64,000 nt of DNA from Bettongia penicillata ogilbyi (GCA_023548195.1 JAJHZJ010000014.1:18239718-18303717); one strand, 5' to 3'; shown: positions 12,692 to 24,298, counted from the first letter of the stretch. Numbers and translations: made by a program. Notes: generated from the letters alone by a model not told the origin.

Positions 12692-14650
12692 AGTTACAAA
12701 TATTGTTTTTTCATGTAGGAATGTAAACAGTTCAACTTTAGTAAGTCCCTCATGATTTCTCTTTGCTGTTTACCCTTTCATGCTTCTCTTGATTCTTGTG
12801 TTTGAAGGTCAAATTTTCTTTTCAGCTCTGGTCTTTTCATCAAGAATGCTTGGAATTCCTCCATTTCATTGAAAGACCATTTTTTCCCATGAAGTATTAT
12901 ACTCAGTCTTCCTGTGTAGTTGAATCTTGGTTTTAGTCCTAGTTCCTTTAACTTCTGGAATATCATATTCCATGCCTTTCAATCGCTTAATGTAGAAGCT
13001 GCTAGATCTTATATTATCCTGATTGCATTTCCACAATACTTGAATGGTTTCTTTCTAGCTGTTTGCAATATTTTATCCTTGACCAGGGAACTCTCGAATT
13101 TGGCCACAATGTTCCTAGGAGTTTCTCCTTTTGGATCTCTTTCAGGAGGTGATATGTGGATTCTTTCAATATTGATTTTGCCCTCTGGTTCTAGAATATC
13201 AGGGCAATTTTCCTTGATAATTTCATGAAAGATGATATCTTTTTTTGATCCTGGCTTTCAGGTTGTCCCATAATTTTTAAATAGTCTCTCCTGGATCTAT
13301 TTTCCAGGTCAGTTGTTTTTCCAAAGAGATATTTCACTTTATCTTTCATTTTTTCATTCTTTTGGTTTTGTATTGTGATTTCTTGGTTTCTCATAAAGTC
13401 ATTAACCTCCATTTGTTGCATTCTAATTTTTGAGAACGATTTTCTTCAGTGAGCTTTTTAATCTCCTTTTGCATTTGGCTAATTCTGCTTTTTAAAGCAT
13501 TCTTCTCCTCATTGGCTTTTTGAACCTCTTTTGTCAATTGAGTTAGCCTATTTTTCAAGGTGTTATTTTCTTCAGCATTTTTTGGGTCTCCTTTAGCAAG
13601 GTGTTGACTCACTTTTTATGCTTTTCTTGCATCTCTCTCAGTTCTCTTCCCAGTTTTTGCTCCACCTCTCTAATTTAATTTTCAAAATCCTTTTTGAGTT
13701 CTTCTATGGCCTGAGCCCACTGAATATTTATTTTGGTTGTTTGTGATACAGAAGCCTTGACTTTTATGTCTTTCCCTGATGGCAAGCATTGTTCTTCCTC
13801 ATCTGAAAGGATGGGAGGAGATATCTGTTGACCATAAAATAATCTTCTATGGTCTTATTTTTTCCCCTTTTTGGGCATTTTCCAAACCAGTTACTTGACT
13901 TTTGGGTCCTTTGTCAAGAGTAAGGTATATTCTGGGAATCTGTAAGATATCAGGTGCTCCCAGGTGGCACAATCAAGTGTGTACTGGTCTGGTCGCAGGA
14001 AAGGATTTTTGTGCCCAGAATCTTAGCAGAGTTTCCTCTCCAGAGGTACCTGACCTCCAGTTCTGCTAAGCTAGCTCTGGTGGGGTGGCATTCAGTCAAG
14101 CTGTGGGAACAGGGACACCATTTGGTGCAAGACAAACACTAGCTCCCTCAGCACCCTGAGGGATTTTTAGCATCCAGTAATGGTCTCGGGCTGTTGTAGG
14201 GGCTGGCATGAGATTTCCTGCCACCTGCCTGATGTGGCCTCTGCAGGCCACTGCCTGAGGCCAGAGCTATGAGAAGGCCCTTCTCCCTTCCTGGCCAGCT
14301 GAAAAAACCCTCATCACTGACCCTTGATGTCTATTGGTTGAGGGATCTGCGGACTCGCTGCTGCGACTGGGGATTCTGAGACTGGAGATTCCACCCCGAG
14401 GGCTGTTCATGAGCCATGGACTGCGCCCAACGCTGGGCTGGGCTCCATGCTCCACTTCACGTCCAGTGCAACTGATGTTTCCTTGGGCCCTTCAGGTCAC
14501 CCTGGCCTGGAAATCTCCTCCACTCTGTTGTTCTCCACTTCTGCTGCTCTAAAATTTGTTGAGAGTCCCTCTCTACAGGTATTTTATGGACTGTGTGGGG
14601 AGACCCTGCCTATGTGAGTCTTTCTACTCTGCCATCTTGGCTCCACCCCC
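12692..14650 (-). mobile_element. HAL1 element, ORF1 and 5' arm
   Basis: This continues the HAL1 split by the young L1, starting inside the right copy of its TSD. It holds the ORF1 remnant and a 5'UTR of about 770 bp. It ends at 'gccatcttggctccaccccc', which on the minus strand is the shared 5' start 'gggtggagccaagatggcag'. No ORF2 exists between ORF1 and the 3'UTR, which is the defining trait of half-L1 elements. Confidence 0.82.
12778..13878 (-). pseudogene. HAL1 ORF1p remnant (first HAL1)
   Basis: On the minus strand the ATG at 13,876-13,878 begins 'MPKKG', as in the HAL1 copies at 43,272 and 56,011. Open pieces are 13,391-13,612 (coiled coil, 'MQKEIKKLTEENRS'), 13,191-13,421 ('NRSRRDYLKIMGQPESQ', the RRM segment) and 12,778-12,966 (C-terminal, 'LGLKPRFNYTGRLSI'). 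Frameshifts separate them. The fold is that of L1 ORF1p. Confidence 0.8.
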
Positions 14651-14663
14651 TGAACACAATTTA

Positions 14664-16069
14664 AAAACACTTTTGGGACACATAAAATGAGATCTAAGTA
14701 ATTGGAAAAATATCAATTGCTTGTGGGTAGGCTGAGCTAATATAATACAAATGACAAATCTACCTAAATTGATTTACTTATTCAGTGCCATATCAATGAA
14801 ACTACCAGATATATATTTTCTAGAGCTAGAAAAAAAATAATAAAAAATTCATCTGGAAGAAAAAAATGTCCAGAATATCAAGGGAATTCATGAAAAGAAA
14901 TGACAGGGATGGTGGCCTAACCCTACCAGATCTTAAATTGTATTATAAAGCAAATCATTACAACTATCTGGTACTGGCTAAGAAATAGAAGGTTAGACAA
15001 GTGGAATAGGTTAGGTACTCAAGACGCATTAGTCAATGAATATAGTAATCTACTGTTTGATAAACTCAAGGGCCTCAGCTTCTGGGTTAAGTACTCACAA
15101 TCTGACAAAAACTGCTGGGAAAACTGGACAATCGTGTGATAGCAACTGGGTATAGACCAGTGCCTGACATGAACAAGACGTTTTTAGAACACGAAATTAA
15201 AGCTATCTATAATCATATTAAAAATGCTCTAAATAACTATTGGTTAGAGAGATGCAAGTCAAAACATTTCTGAGGTACCACATCATACATATCAAATGGG
15301 CTAACACAAGAAAAGAGGAAAATGACAAATGTTTGAGAAGGTGTGGGAGATCAGAATCCTAACCCATTGTTAGTAGAGCTGTGAACTGATCCAACCATTC
15401 TGTAGAGGACCTTGAAACCATGGCAAAGTTCTACAAAAATGTGTATACCCTTTGACCTTGCAATATCACTTCCAGGACTATATCCCAAAGTGATCATAAA
15501 AATGGGAAAGGGCCCCACACATACAAAAATATTTATAGCAGCTCTCCTTGTGGTGGCCAAGAACTGGAAATTGAGGAGATACCTATCATTTGAGGAATGG
15601 CTGAACAAGTTGTAGTATTTAATTGTAATGGAATACTATTATGCTATAAGAAATGATGAACAGGAAGACTTCAGAGAGGCCTGGAAGGACTTATATAAAA
15701 TGAGGTTGAGTGAAAGGAGCAGAAACTGGAGACCTTTGCACACAGCAACAACCACAGTGTGAGAGGAATTTGAACTCTTGAGGCAAAATGCCTTCCACAT
15801 CCAGAGAAAGAACTATGGAAATGGAATGAAACAGACTATTTTCTCTTTTGTTGATTTTTTCTTTTGTTTTTTTTTTCATGATTTCTCCCATTCATTTTAA
15901 TTCTTTTATGCAACATAACTAAGATGAGAATGCATTTAATGTGAATGTATGTATAGAACCTACATAAGATTGAATGTTGTCTCAGGCAGAGAGGTGGGAG
16001 GGAGGGAGAGAAAATCTAAGATATATGGAAGTGATTGTAGAAAACTGAAAGAAAATAAATTAATTACAA
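14664..16069 (+). mobile_element. Old L1 LINE, right arm (ORF2 C-terminus and 3'UTR)
   Basis: The ORF2 text resumes ('ggaaaaatatcaattgcttg', about 14,703) where the left arm stopped at 6,450. ORF2 C-terminal coding remnants extend to about 15,780. The 3'UTR ends in an A/T-rich tail ('gaaaataaattaattacaaa') just before the right TSD. Near 15,165 about 0.4 kb of ORF2, present in the L1 at 20 kb, is missing. Confidence 0.88.
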
Positions 16070-16085
16070 AATATATAGATGACCT
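16070..16085 (+). repeat. Right TSD of the old L1
   Basis: This copy pairs with 1,462-1,477 and closes the outermost insertion of the left nest. Confidence 0.85.
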
Positions 16086-16779
16086 TGGTCTGTCCTGCTT
16101 TGGTGTCAGTGGTCCCTTCTTGACTAAGTTGTTTTGGATGACATGGGCTTTACATTGCCTCCAAATACTTCAGATAAGCTCTGTTTCTACTGCTCAGGCT
16201 TGCTGAACCCGATCTAAGTAGCTAAAGGGCTGCTTCCATTACTCCTACAGTTTCAGATGCAACTATGGTAGTTATTTTACAGATGCTTCCTTGGGGCAAT
16301 TTTGTAGCTGATTGATTTTGTGGTCACTGCACTACTTTCTCTAAGTTTTTTGACTCTTGTAAAGCTGAAGAGCTTCTTTCCCTTCTCATGTGATATAATT
16401 AAGAATTTAATATAGTGATATTCTTAACTCTCTGTGCCACTGAATTAACTATATGATGCTGCAAACATTACCACACTGTGACTGTGTTTTATTGAATCTT
16501 CAAAATGAATTTTATGATAAGTTTCCTAAGACTTTACAGTAATTATAATGCCTCGGAACCCTACCAACCTTATGTTATATCTGTGATACATTCTAGCCAG
16601 CTCTCAAAAGCTTCCTTCAGAAGCAAATAAATGTCATTATTGTAGATAGTGTATCTTCTCTAGTTGTACTGCTTGGTTGCAGACTATTCCATGGTCCAAT
16701 TCCAAAATTGTTTGAAATTGAGCTGTTGATCAAAGCAAAGGATGTCTCATCATCTAGCTGTCACCCTATATATTATATA
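16086..16779. other. Unassigned sequence
   Basis: No ORF or recognisable repeat. This is the right flank of the old L1 insertion. Confidence 0.45.
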
Positions 16780-17243
16780 CTTCCACATACTATGTCACCA
16801 AGGTCATACCCACAGCAGCTGGTATGAATATGCTGGTGAATTTCCAGACTTGAAGTGCAAGATATAACAGATTCTTCATTGAAGACAGAACCAAGACATT
16901 TATTCAAACACCAAAAAGTCAAATCCATCATAATAACAAAGAAATCCATCTTAATAACCAAGAAATCTATACGCATTATCAGGCCTTCCCACAAACCAAC
17001 TCCCTTAAGCAAAATCACTCCCTCTCTTACTCACAGCTAGCTGTATACTTCCTCAGTCTTTCACAGCTCTCTCTGCTCTGTCTCACTTCCTCTTAGCTCT
17101 GCTCCACCCTTCCTGCTCCATCCTTCTTTTTCCATCCCTTCCTGCTCCATGTGACTTAGACTTATGTGATTCAGGCTCCCATGTGACTTAAACAGGTCAC
17201 ATAGATTTATTAATGGATGGGAAAGATCTTCCCATTCCACTAA
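16780..17243 (-). mobile_element. Probable retroviral LTR
   Basis: On the minus strand it begins 'tggaatgggaagatctttcc', preceded by an A/G-rich stretch that could be a polypurine tract. A G/A-rich middle follows, then a poly(A) signal within 'tgaataaatgtcttggttc' at about 16,885. The layout (TG start, U3-like body, AATAAA near the 3' third) is LTR-like. The 3' boundary is approximate and no TSD was found. It may be the 3' LTR of an ERV whose interior lies at 17,244-17,660. Confidence 0.45.
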
Positions 17244-17660
17244 AAATATACCTGCCTTTCTATGATAGAATTTTTATTTCATGCAGTAACTCTTGGTCAA
17301 CAGTAGAGGACTGAGTATCTAATTTCCAAATAGTCTGCTCTTTGTGAATGTGGAGAGATTCTAGAGTTTTAGACATCTCATATAAGAGAACAGAAGCAGT
17401 GTCCTCCTTTTGAATCTCTTTCATAGTACTTTACCATAGTCCTAAGCATCCAAAGCATTGTTTAAAGTCTTTTCAATGATACCTTTGTTAAAGTCCATAG
17501 GCATCCTTAAATCTGCAATCTTTCATGACAATCTTTATTCCACATTGTTAATCAATTCTCTAATATCTAGGCAACCATGGTAGGCATTCACCCTAAAACA
17601 CAGCTGTATAATGTTCTCCAATTTCAAGTCTTGCTGGTCTTTGTAAGGAATTTGTAGAGC
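17244..17660 (-). other. Possible ERV internal remnant beside the LTR
   Basis: A minus-strand reading gives broken stretches of plausible coding sequence ending just before the LTR start, as an env 3' end would. No diagnostic retroviral motif was found, so the link to the LTR rests on position only. Confidence 0.25.
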
Positions 17661-17714
17661 ATGGCTAACGTAAGCAACTTACAAACCCCAAAGTTTTGTT
17701 GTAGTCTAAACCTT

Positions 17715-17822
17715 TATATAGTAATATAATTATATGTGTATAAAACTTTATATCTATATGTATATAACTATATGTACATACACATACATATACCATATAT
17801 TTATACATAAACATATAACTAC
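17715..17822. repeat. TA/CA-rich simple sequence
   Basis: Interrupted TA, TATG and CATA dinucleotide-type repeats are followed by the small palindrome 'actactactagtagt'. Confidence 0.7.
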
Positions 17823-17859
17823 TACTAGTAGTATTACAACAACTAGTATTACTACTAAT

Positions 17860-18302
17860 GACTCCTTGTCCCAACTGCGATAGAAGTGCAGGAACTAATC
17901 AGAGTTCCAATCTCCCCATTGATCAGCATCGTAACTTTGACTTCTTGTGCCCCTCCTTGGGGAAACTGGTGGCCCCTACTCTCAAAGTCTCACCATATTA
18001 AGGACAAATTTAGTGTAGAAATCCAATCATCACAGTCCACTGAAGACTAAAATTTCTGAGTTCAAGAGATCTACCAGTTTCAGGATGCCTCACAGCTGGG
18101 ATTTCCAGGCATGCCCCACCGTTTCTGACTAACCTAGGCATTCATAAAAGCATCAGTTCACCTTAACTTAAATGAAAGAGAATGATCTGTAATAAAACTA
18201 GAAAGGTAAGATGGGAATAAATTAGTATGGGCTTTAAATCACAGACAGGGGAATTTATACATGATCCAAGAGGTAAAAAGAAAGGCACTGGAGTCTAGTT
18301 AG
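17860..18302. other. Unassigned sequence
   Basis: No ORF or repeat family could be recognised between the simple repeat and the SINE. Confidence 0.4.
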
Positions 18303-18562
18303 TAGACATATTTACTGACACAGTTGATAGAGTCCAACTCAGGGAGAAAACTTGAGTTCAAATTCCATCTCAGACAAAATTTGTCTCAGAGTTATTAGTT
18401 GTATGACTGGGCAAGTTCATATCTTAGCCTCAATTTTCTCATCTGTATAATGGGGATAATAATGACATCTCCCTCACAGAGTTGTTCTGAGGATCAAATG
18501 AGATAGATTTTTAAAATTTCTTTGTGAATCTTAAGGCACTATATAAATGTTTGTCATTGTTA
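18303..18562 (+). mobile_element. THER/MIR-like SINE
   Basis: It contains 'gagttcaaattccatctcag', 'tcctcatctgtataatgggg'-type text, 'tgttctgaggatcaaatgag' and the 3' end 'ggcactatataaatgttt'. This is the therian MIR-like SINE structure with a CORE region and an L2-type 3' tail. Confidence 0.75.
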
Positions 18563-19875
18563 GTAACAAGAGGAGGAGGAAGAGGAGAGTGATATGTTTG
18601 GGACAATCACTTTGGCCACAGTGTGGAGGACAACTTTCAGGAAGTCATTGCAATAGTCCAAGCCAGAGATGATGGTGGTGGCTGGAACTAGGATAGTGAC
18701 TGTGGGAATTGAAAGAAGGGGATAGATGAGAGAGATTTTATAGAGGTAGAAATGACAGTGTTTGTCAACTGACTGGATATGTGGTTTGAGAAGGAGTGAA
18801 GTCAAGAATGACTTTAAAGTTGCAAACCTGGGTGACTAAAAGGATTGTGGTACCCAGGACAGAAGTAAGGGGAGTTTGGAAGAGGGGTTGGTTTTGAGGA
18901 AAAGATAATGAGCTCTTTTAGACATGTGACTTTGAAACGTCTACATAAATTCTAATTCATGCTAACAGGCACTGCATGATACATAACTGGAAATTAAGAA
19001 AAAGACTAAGCCAGGATGTGTAGATCTGAGAGTCATCACAACAGAGATAATAACCAATGTCATCTAATGAGGACATCATGGAAGAGCGTGTCGAGACAAA
19101 TGAGAACAGGGCCAGGAGAGAATCTTGGGAGGGGGGCACATCTGCAGTTAGGGTATGGGATTTCAATGATGATCCAGCAAAAGTGACTAAGGAGGAGGAA
19201 TCAGACAGGTAGGCAAATAAAGTATTTATTAAACATTTACTGTGTATTAGGCACTGTGTTTGGTACTGGAGATGCAGATAAAATTAAACAAGATGGTTCC
19301 TACACTCAAAGAACTTGCATTCAAATGGAGGAAAAGAGTGCATAAAGCTGGAAACCTGGGTTGGGGAAGAAGGTGATGGCAAGAAATGAAGATCAGACAG
19401 TGACTGGTGCCAAGAATGAAGTTAGCATCACATGGCTCCCCTTTATGAAATGATGGTCTGTGATAGAATCCATCAATCAAGAGAGCTTACCTTAGGACAG
19501 AGGCCTCTCCAAGTGTCAAGATCATCAGAAAATATAGGGGGGAGAACGATAAAGGGCAATGTTATGAAAACTTAGAGAGGAGAGTTATTCAGAAGAAGAA
19601 GGAGGGCAATAGGGTGAAATATTGAAGAAAACGAAGAAGTATTAGAATTAAATAAAAGCCATCAGATTTGATAGTTTTGGGGAGAGCAGTGTAACTTGAG
19701 TAATGAGTTCATAAGCTGTATTGCAAAGGGATGAGAGTAGATTGAGGGAATAGAAAAGGAAGCAATGATAGTAGATTTTTTTCTAGGAATTTGGATGAGA
19801 GAGGAAAGACATATGTAAGATAACAGTTTGGGTAAAAGTTAGGCTTTATAGAAGGCATTTGTAAGAATGGGCAAG
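18563..19875 (-). mobile_element. L2 LINE fragment (reverse transcriptase region)
   Basis: Minus-strand translation of two open pieces gives L2-clade RT text: 18,560-18,805 ('GLDYCNDFLK') and 18,957-19,166 ('CCDDSQIYTS', a decayed Y-x-D-D active-site region). DNA up to 19,875 continues toward the N-terminal side of the RT. A different L2-like stretch (19,215-19,485) interrupts it. The 37.1-kb and 55.0-kb pieces belong to the same family. Confidence 0.75.
19215..19485 (-). mobile_element. L2-like 3' segment nested in L2
   Basis: The motif 'tattaggcactgtgtttggt' followed by 'tcaaagaacttgcattcaaa' is the mammal-wide L2-type 3' segment. It interrupts the RT text, which resumes near 19,490. It could be a separate insertion or a rearrangement of one element. 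Confidence 0.5.
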
Positions 19876-20073
19876 TAAGATATAAACAATTGGAAAATAT
19901 TAATTGCTCTTGAGTAGGTTGAGCCAGTATAATAAAAATGACAATTTTAGCTAATCTACTTATTCATTGTCATGCCAATCAAAGTATCAAAATTTTGTAG
20001 AACTAGAAAAAATGACAAAATTCATCTGGAAGAAAAACAAATAAAAAATATTAATGTAATAAAATTTTAAAAT

Positions 20074-20590
20074 GTGAAACAAGGAGGCCTAGAAGTACCA
20101 GACCTTAAACTGTTTTATAAATCACTAATCATCAAAACAATCTGGTATTGTCTAAGAAATATAGTGGAATGGAATAAATTAAGTGCATATTACATAGTAA
20201 TAAATAATCATAATAATCTGATGTTTGATAGAACCAAAGGTCCAAACTTTTCAGACAAAAACTCATCATTTGAGAAAAATTACTGGGAAAACTGTAAAAC
20301 TGTAGGGCAGAAACTAGGTATAGACTAACATTTCACACTATATACCAAGATAAGGTCAAAGTGGTATATGAGACATAAAGGATGATACGTTGAGCAAATT
20401 AGGAGACCACGGAATTCTTTGTCTGTCAGCTCTATGGATAAAGGAGGAATTTAGAACCAAACAAAATATAGAGAACATTAAGAAAAGTAAAATGGATAAT
20501 TTTGATTGTATAAAAGTTTTAAAATATGCAAATGAAACCAATGCAACCAAAATTAGAAGAAAAGAAGAAAACTGGGAGGATGGATTTTAA
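20074..20590 (+). pseudogene. L1 ORF2p C-terminal remnant
   Basis: Open pieces encode 'QGGLEVPDLKLFYKSLIIKT' and the residues after it up to 20,328, then 'KMDNFDCIKVLKYANETN' near 20,500. This is the region downstream of the RT palm in marsupial-type L1 ORF2. A frameshift lies between 20,330 and 20,390. The 5' part was never inserted, as is common in L1 retrotransposition. Confidence 0.75.
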
Positions 20591-20621
20591 AGTAACTATC
20601 TCTGAGAAAGACCTCATTACT

Positions 20622-20699
<78 letters not shown>

Positions 20700-20708
20700 C
20701 ATACATCA
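20622..20708. repeat. (AT)n microsatellite
   Basis: About 85 bp of alternating AT with a few ATAC interruptions lies inside the L1. It is self-complementary, so it can form hairpins and is probably polymorphic. Confidence 0.95.
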
Positions 20709-20915
20709 TAAGAATATGTCATTCCCCAATTAATAAATGATCAAAGGGTATCAATAAGCAGTTTTTAGAAGAAATAAAAATTATCTATAGTTACATGAGA
20801 AAATGCTCTAAATCACTATTGATTAGAAAAATGCAAATTAAACAACTCTGAGGTAGTACCTCATACCTTTCAATTTGGCTAATATGACAGAAAAGGAAAA
20901 TTAAAAATGTTAGAG

Positions 20916-20920
20916 GGAAT
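20916..20920 (+). repeat. Left 5-bp TSD of solo LTR A
   Basis: 'ggaat' is repeated exactly at 21,457-21,461. L1 text reads on across the two copies when the LTR is removed. A 5-bp duplication is usual for ERVL/MaLR-type integrases. Confidence 0.8.
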
Positions 20921-21456
20921 TATAACAACAAGGGTCCAAACATACACAGGAAGGCCTGCTGTACTGGGTCTTAGATCAGCTTTTTTAAAAGGAAAGCAAC
21001 TTTTGATGGGTCAACAATCACTTTAATCAAGCATATATATCATTCACTTAGTTTAGGGGAAAAAGTCAGCACCCTGAACTTCAGAGAAAAAAAGAAACAA
21101 AGAAATAAAAATCAACAGACAGGGCTTCCAGTTGTCTGATCATAAGCAATACATACATAGTTATAAGAGAGAAGCACCAATATCTGGGTTTTCAAAGCCA
21201 AAAGTGGGGTGCTCCTTACCATCTTCTCAGAGTCTCATATGGAACACAAACATTTTTCCAAAAACTAAGCCCCAAGGTAAAATCTCACCCCAGAGTTTTT
21301 ATACACTTTTCAGAGCCAGAGATCATCATAACTCTTGTGACTCCATGCTTCTTTAGAAATTAACAAAAGTTGTGGGCCTCCCCTAATCAAGCTTCCCTTA
21401 ATGGGCAGGCCCGTTAACGGATGGGGAAGATTTTTAACTCTCTAATTAATATTACA
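20921..21456 (-). mobile_element. Solo LTR A, ERVL-like
   Basis: The 536-bp LTR reads on the minus strand from 'tgtaatattaattag' to '...tgttgttata'. A TATA-type 'gtgtataaaaactctgg' lies near 21,300 and a poly(A)-type 'gattaaagtgattg' near 21,025. The terminal bases are slightly decayed from TGT...ACA. Two more copies of the family lie at 61,350 and 62,475. No internal retroviral genes flank it, so it is a solo LTR from recombination between two LTRs. Confidence 0.8.
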
Positions 21457-22300
21457 GGAATGTGGAAAAATTGAGCTGCTGATGCACTTCTTGCAGAGTT
21501 GTCAGCTGATCCAACCATTCTTGAGAGTAGTTTGGAACTATGTGCAATGAAAGGGCTCTACAAAATTGTGTATGCCCTTTGACCCAACAATACTACTATT
21601 GGGTAAGTATCCCAGTCCCGCCCCCTGCAAAGTGGGGGGAAGCACCTAGTTGTACAAAATCTTTTTTAGCAGTTCTTTTTGTGGTGGCAAAGAATTGGAC
21701 ATTGAAAGGGTACCCATTAACTGATGAATGCTGAAGAAGTTGTGGTATATGACTGTGATGAAATATAATTGTGCTATAAAAAAATGATGAGCAGGCAGAT
21801 TTCAGGAAAACCTGGACTTGCATGAACTGATGCTTAGTGAAATGAACAGAACTAGGAGAACATTGTATATGATGATCAACATTGTATATGATGATCAAGC
21901 TAAATGAATCATTTAGCTACTCTCAGCAACACAATGATCTAAGATAATTCCAAAATGCTCATGATGAAAAATGCTATCCACCTCCAGAGAAAGAAATGAA
22001 TAGAAACCATAGCATGCTATTTTTCTCTTTTTAAAATTTTCTTCTTTCCTTCCTTCCTTCCCCCCTCCCTCCCTCCTTCTCTCTCCCTGTCTCCCTTCCT
22101 TCTTTCCTTCCTTCTTTTCTTCAAATTTTCTTTCACAATATGATTAATATGGAAATGTTTTATATGATTGCCCATGTATTACATATATCAGATTGCTTAT
22201 TGTCTCAGGAAGGGAGGAGAGGAGAGAGAGAGGACTCAAAACTTAAACCAATAATGTTAAAAATTGGTTTTGTATGTAATTTGGGGGGGAAAATAAGATA
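21457..22300 (+). mobile_element. 5'-truncated L1, right arm (ORF2 end and 3'UTR)
   Basis: L1 ORF2 end text resumes ('tgtggaaaaattgagctgct'). The C-terminal coding remnant is at 21,540-21,734, with the typical 'gtggtggcaaagaattggac'. A CT-rich stretch at 22,035-22,122 sits in the 3'UTR. The 3' end is the G7 run and A/T tail at 22,283-22,310. Confidence 0.83.
22035..22122. repeat. CT-rich simple repeat in L1 3'UTR
   Basis: TTCC/CCTT units on the plus strand, inside the L1 3'UTR. Confidence 0.85.
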
Positions 22301-22310
22301 TTATTTTAAA

Positions 22311-23912
22311 AATAATTGGAGATACACTGATGTATTTGTAGATACCATGGAGGGAAACTGAAAAAGGGAGAAAACAGATGGTGCTGACTGCCTGAGGGGA
22401 GGAGTCTCCTCTCCTCTTCTATGGTAGAGAATTAAACTTACTGTTCATTAAGCTCCTGAGTATACATAGGTAATGTGAAATACTCATTTTTTCCTCAGTT
22501 GTAAACTGAGAGTGTTCTATTACATGATTTCTAAAATACTTTTTAGCACCAACATTCAATCATTTAACTATAGATGATGACACCAAAAAAATCATAGCCC
22601 TATACTTTGGCGCTAAACATCCAAATGTTCTAATAATCCTAATTTCTGGCAATAAGTGGCTATGATGAAAGACATGAAAATGATAAGGAACTATTTCACC
22701 AATGTACAAATAGGAATAGGGAAATGGGCAAGTATTCTAAGAGAGTGAGTTACAGAAGCAATACACAAGAGAAAGTACTGAATGTTTCAATGGTACTTCA
22801 CGTTCATTCCAGAACCTTTGGTCAATGACACATCTTTATCTGAAGCTGAGCTCTTTGACTTCAGGTTTATGTTCTTGTGAAAGGCATGATTTCAAAGAAA
22901 ATATTTTAAACTTGGGTTATTTACAATCAGTGCTCATTTTTGTACCTGAGCATTTTAATTGAAACTTGGAGCTTTGGCTCTGTGAGGGCCTAGGGATGGA
23001 GAAGTAAGATTCGTTACTGATCATTGCTGAAAGAGAGCCAAACTGGGATTAATGACCAGCTGTCCCATCTCACGCTCAGTGCCAACTGCCACAATGCTTG
23101 TTAATATCTGAAGTAGCCATGAAGTAGGCCAGGTAGGTTATAGGACTTTTTTTCTTTTTCTTTAAATTTTTTTCTCAGCAATCTTAGCTGCAAGGAAAGA
23201 ACAAGGAGGTTAACCTCAACAAAATACAACAAAATTGAGTGAACTGGATAGAAACAGCAGACAGGTCTGAGCAAGATAAACACCAGGTCCTGTATTTGCT
23301 CCTAGTTTCCTGCTTCAGGAACTTTCATATACTCCCACAGATGGAATTATTTCCCCTGAGGGTGTGGATACCCATAGATCAGCCTTGCCAAGGCAGCTAC
23401 ACATGAGCTATATTTACATTTCTGTGGCTTTTTTTGCTCTTCATGTCTTTGGAATGATGACATTGTGGGTGTAGACATTCCAAATTACAAAGCATTCTCA
23501 CTACAATCTTTAGTTTCTTTATAAGGGAATAGCTTACTTTTGTTTATTTCAGCTAGAAATGCTTGGTTTAGATAAAATATTAAACCACTTCTGATGTCCT
23601 ATTGGGAGCATTGACGGCTCAGTTACTGTCCATGTACAGTTTACATATAATATACCCACAGTTAACTCTGTATTATAAAGGTTTTATGCTGAATATGACA
23701 ACAGATGATACTGAATTTAAGATATTTTTTATAAAACAATTGACACACCATAAGATGTAAAGCCAATTGAATAGCCTCCTAACGTCAATTTCAGAAAAGA
23801 CTACTTCCTTCTTTCTATTCATAGCTTTGTTCAGAATAAACTGAGATTTGTGATGCCTGCAAATGGGAAGACTTCATGAGGAATGGAAAGGCCTCAGTAG
23901 GTAATTTCAGAG
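22311..23912. other. Mostly unassigned sequence
   Basis: No ORF of note. A possible MIR/THER-like 3' fragment lies at about 22,470-22,572 ('cctcagttgtaaactgagag'). The remainder is AT-rich single-copy-looking DNA up to the provirus TSD. Confidence 0.4.
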
Positions 23913-23918
23913 AAGTAG
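23913..23918 (+). repeat. Left 6-bp TSD of the provirus
   Basis: 'aagtag' abuts the left LTR and is repeated exactly at 31,246-31,251 after the right LTR. Six bp is the usual duplication length of betaretroviral integrases. Confidence 0.93.
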
Positions 23919-24229
23919 TGCACAGGGCTATCTATTCCCCAGCCTTCGCCTGGCTACTAAGCCAGACGGTAATCTTCTCTGGGGGTCTTCGCCTGGACAC
24001 TATTCCAGGCGGGACTCCACTCTTGCACGGGGCTCCCCCCCGTGCCTTCGCCCGGATACGGCGGCACCCCTTACCCCCAGACTTCGCTTGGCTTACCCCT
24101 TCCTGGGTCTTCGGACGTCTCCGGCCCCTGCCATGCGACCGTATGGCCTAGCTGCGCGACAGGGCTATCCCCTCCTCCACGGAGGGAACAATGACTACAC
24201 ACACACCCGAGGATGTCAGTGCTCTTCAC

Positions 24230-24235
24230 TCTATT
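24230..24235 (-). promoter_or_regulatory. Altered poly(A) signal in 3' LTR
   Basis: On the minus strand the hexamer is AATAGA. The 5' LTR has AATAAA at the same place (31,069-31,074). The 3' LTR is the one whose signal normally ends viral transcripts, so processing may be weakened here. Confidence 0.85.
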
Positions 24236-24298
24236 GATGGCGTCCTCTACATCTCTTTCTTGGTTACATCTCTCTCCCCGATCCCTCCCCGACAGCTC

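Larger units (their letters stand above)
19881..20920 (+). mobile_element. 5'-truncated L1, left arm
   Basis: It starts inside ORF2 downstream of RT ('caattggaaaatattaattg') and is open at 20,074-20,328 and 20,390-20,590. It continues past an (AT)n tract to 20,920, where a solo LTR interrupts it. A short TSD 'taagatat' at 19,876 and 22,294 is possible. Codon loss is moderate. Confidence 0.85.

Noticed and set aside
20622..20708. The (AT)n tract as an origin or regulatory element
   Set aside because: It is a simple microsatellite inside a dead L1 with no accompanying motifs.
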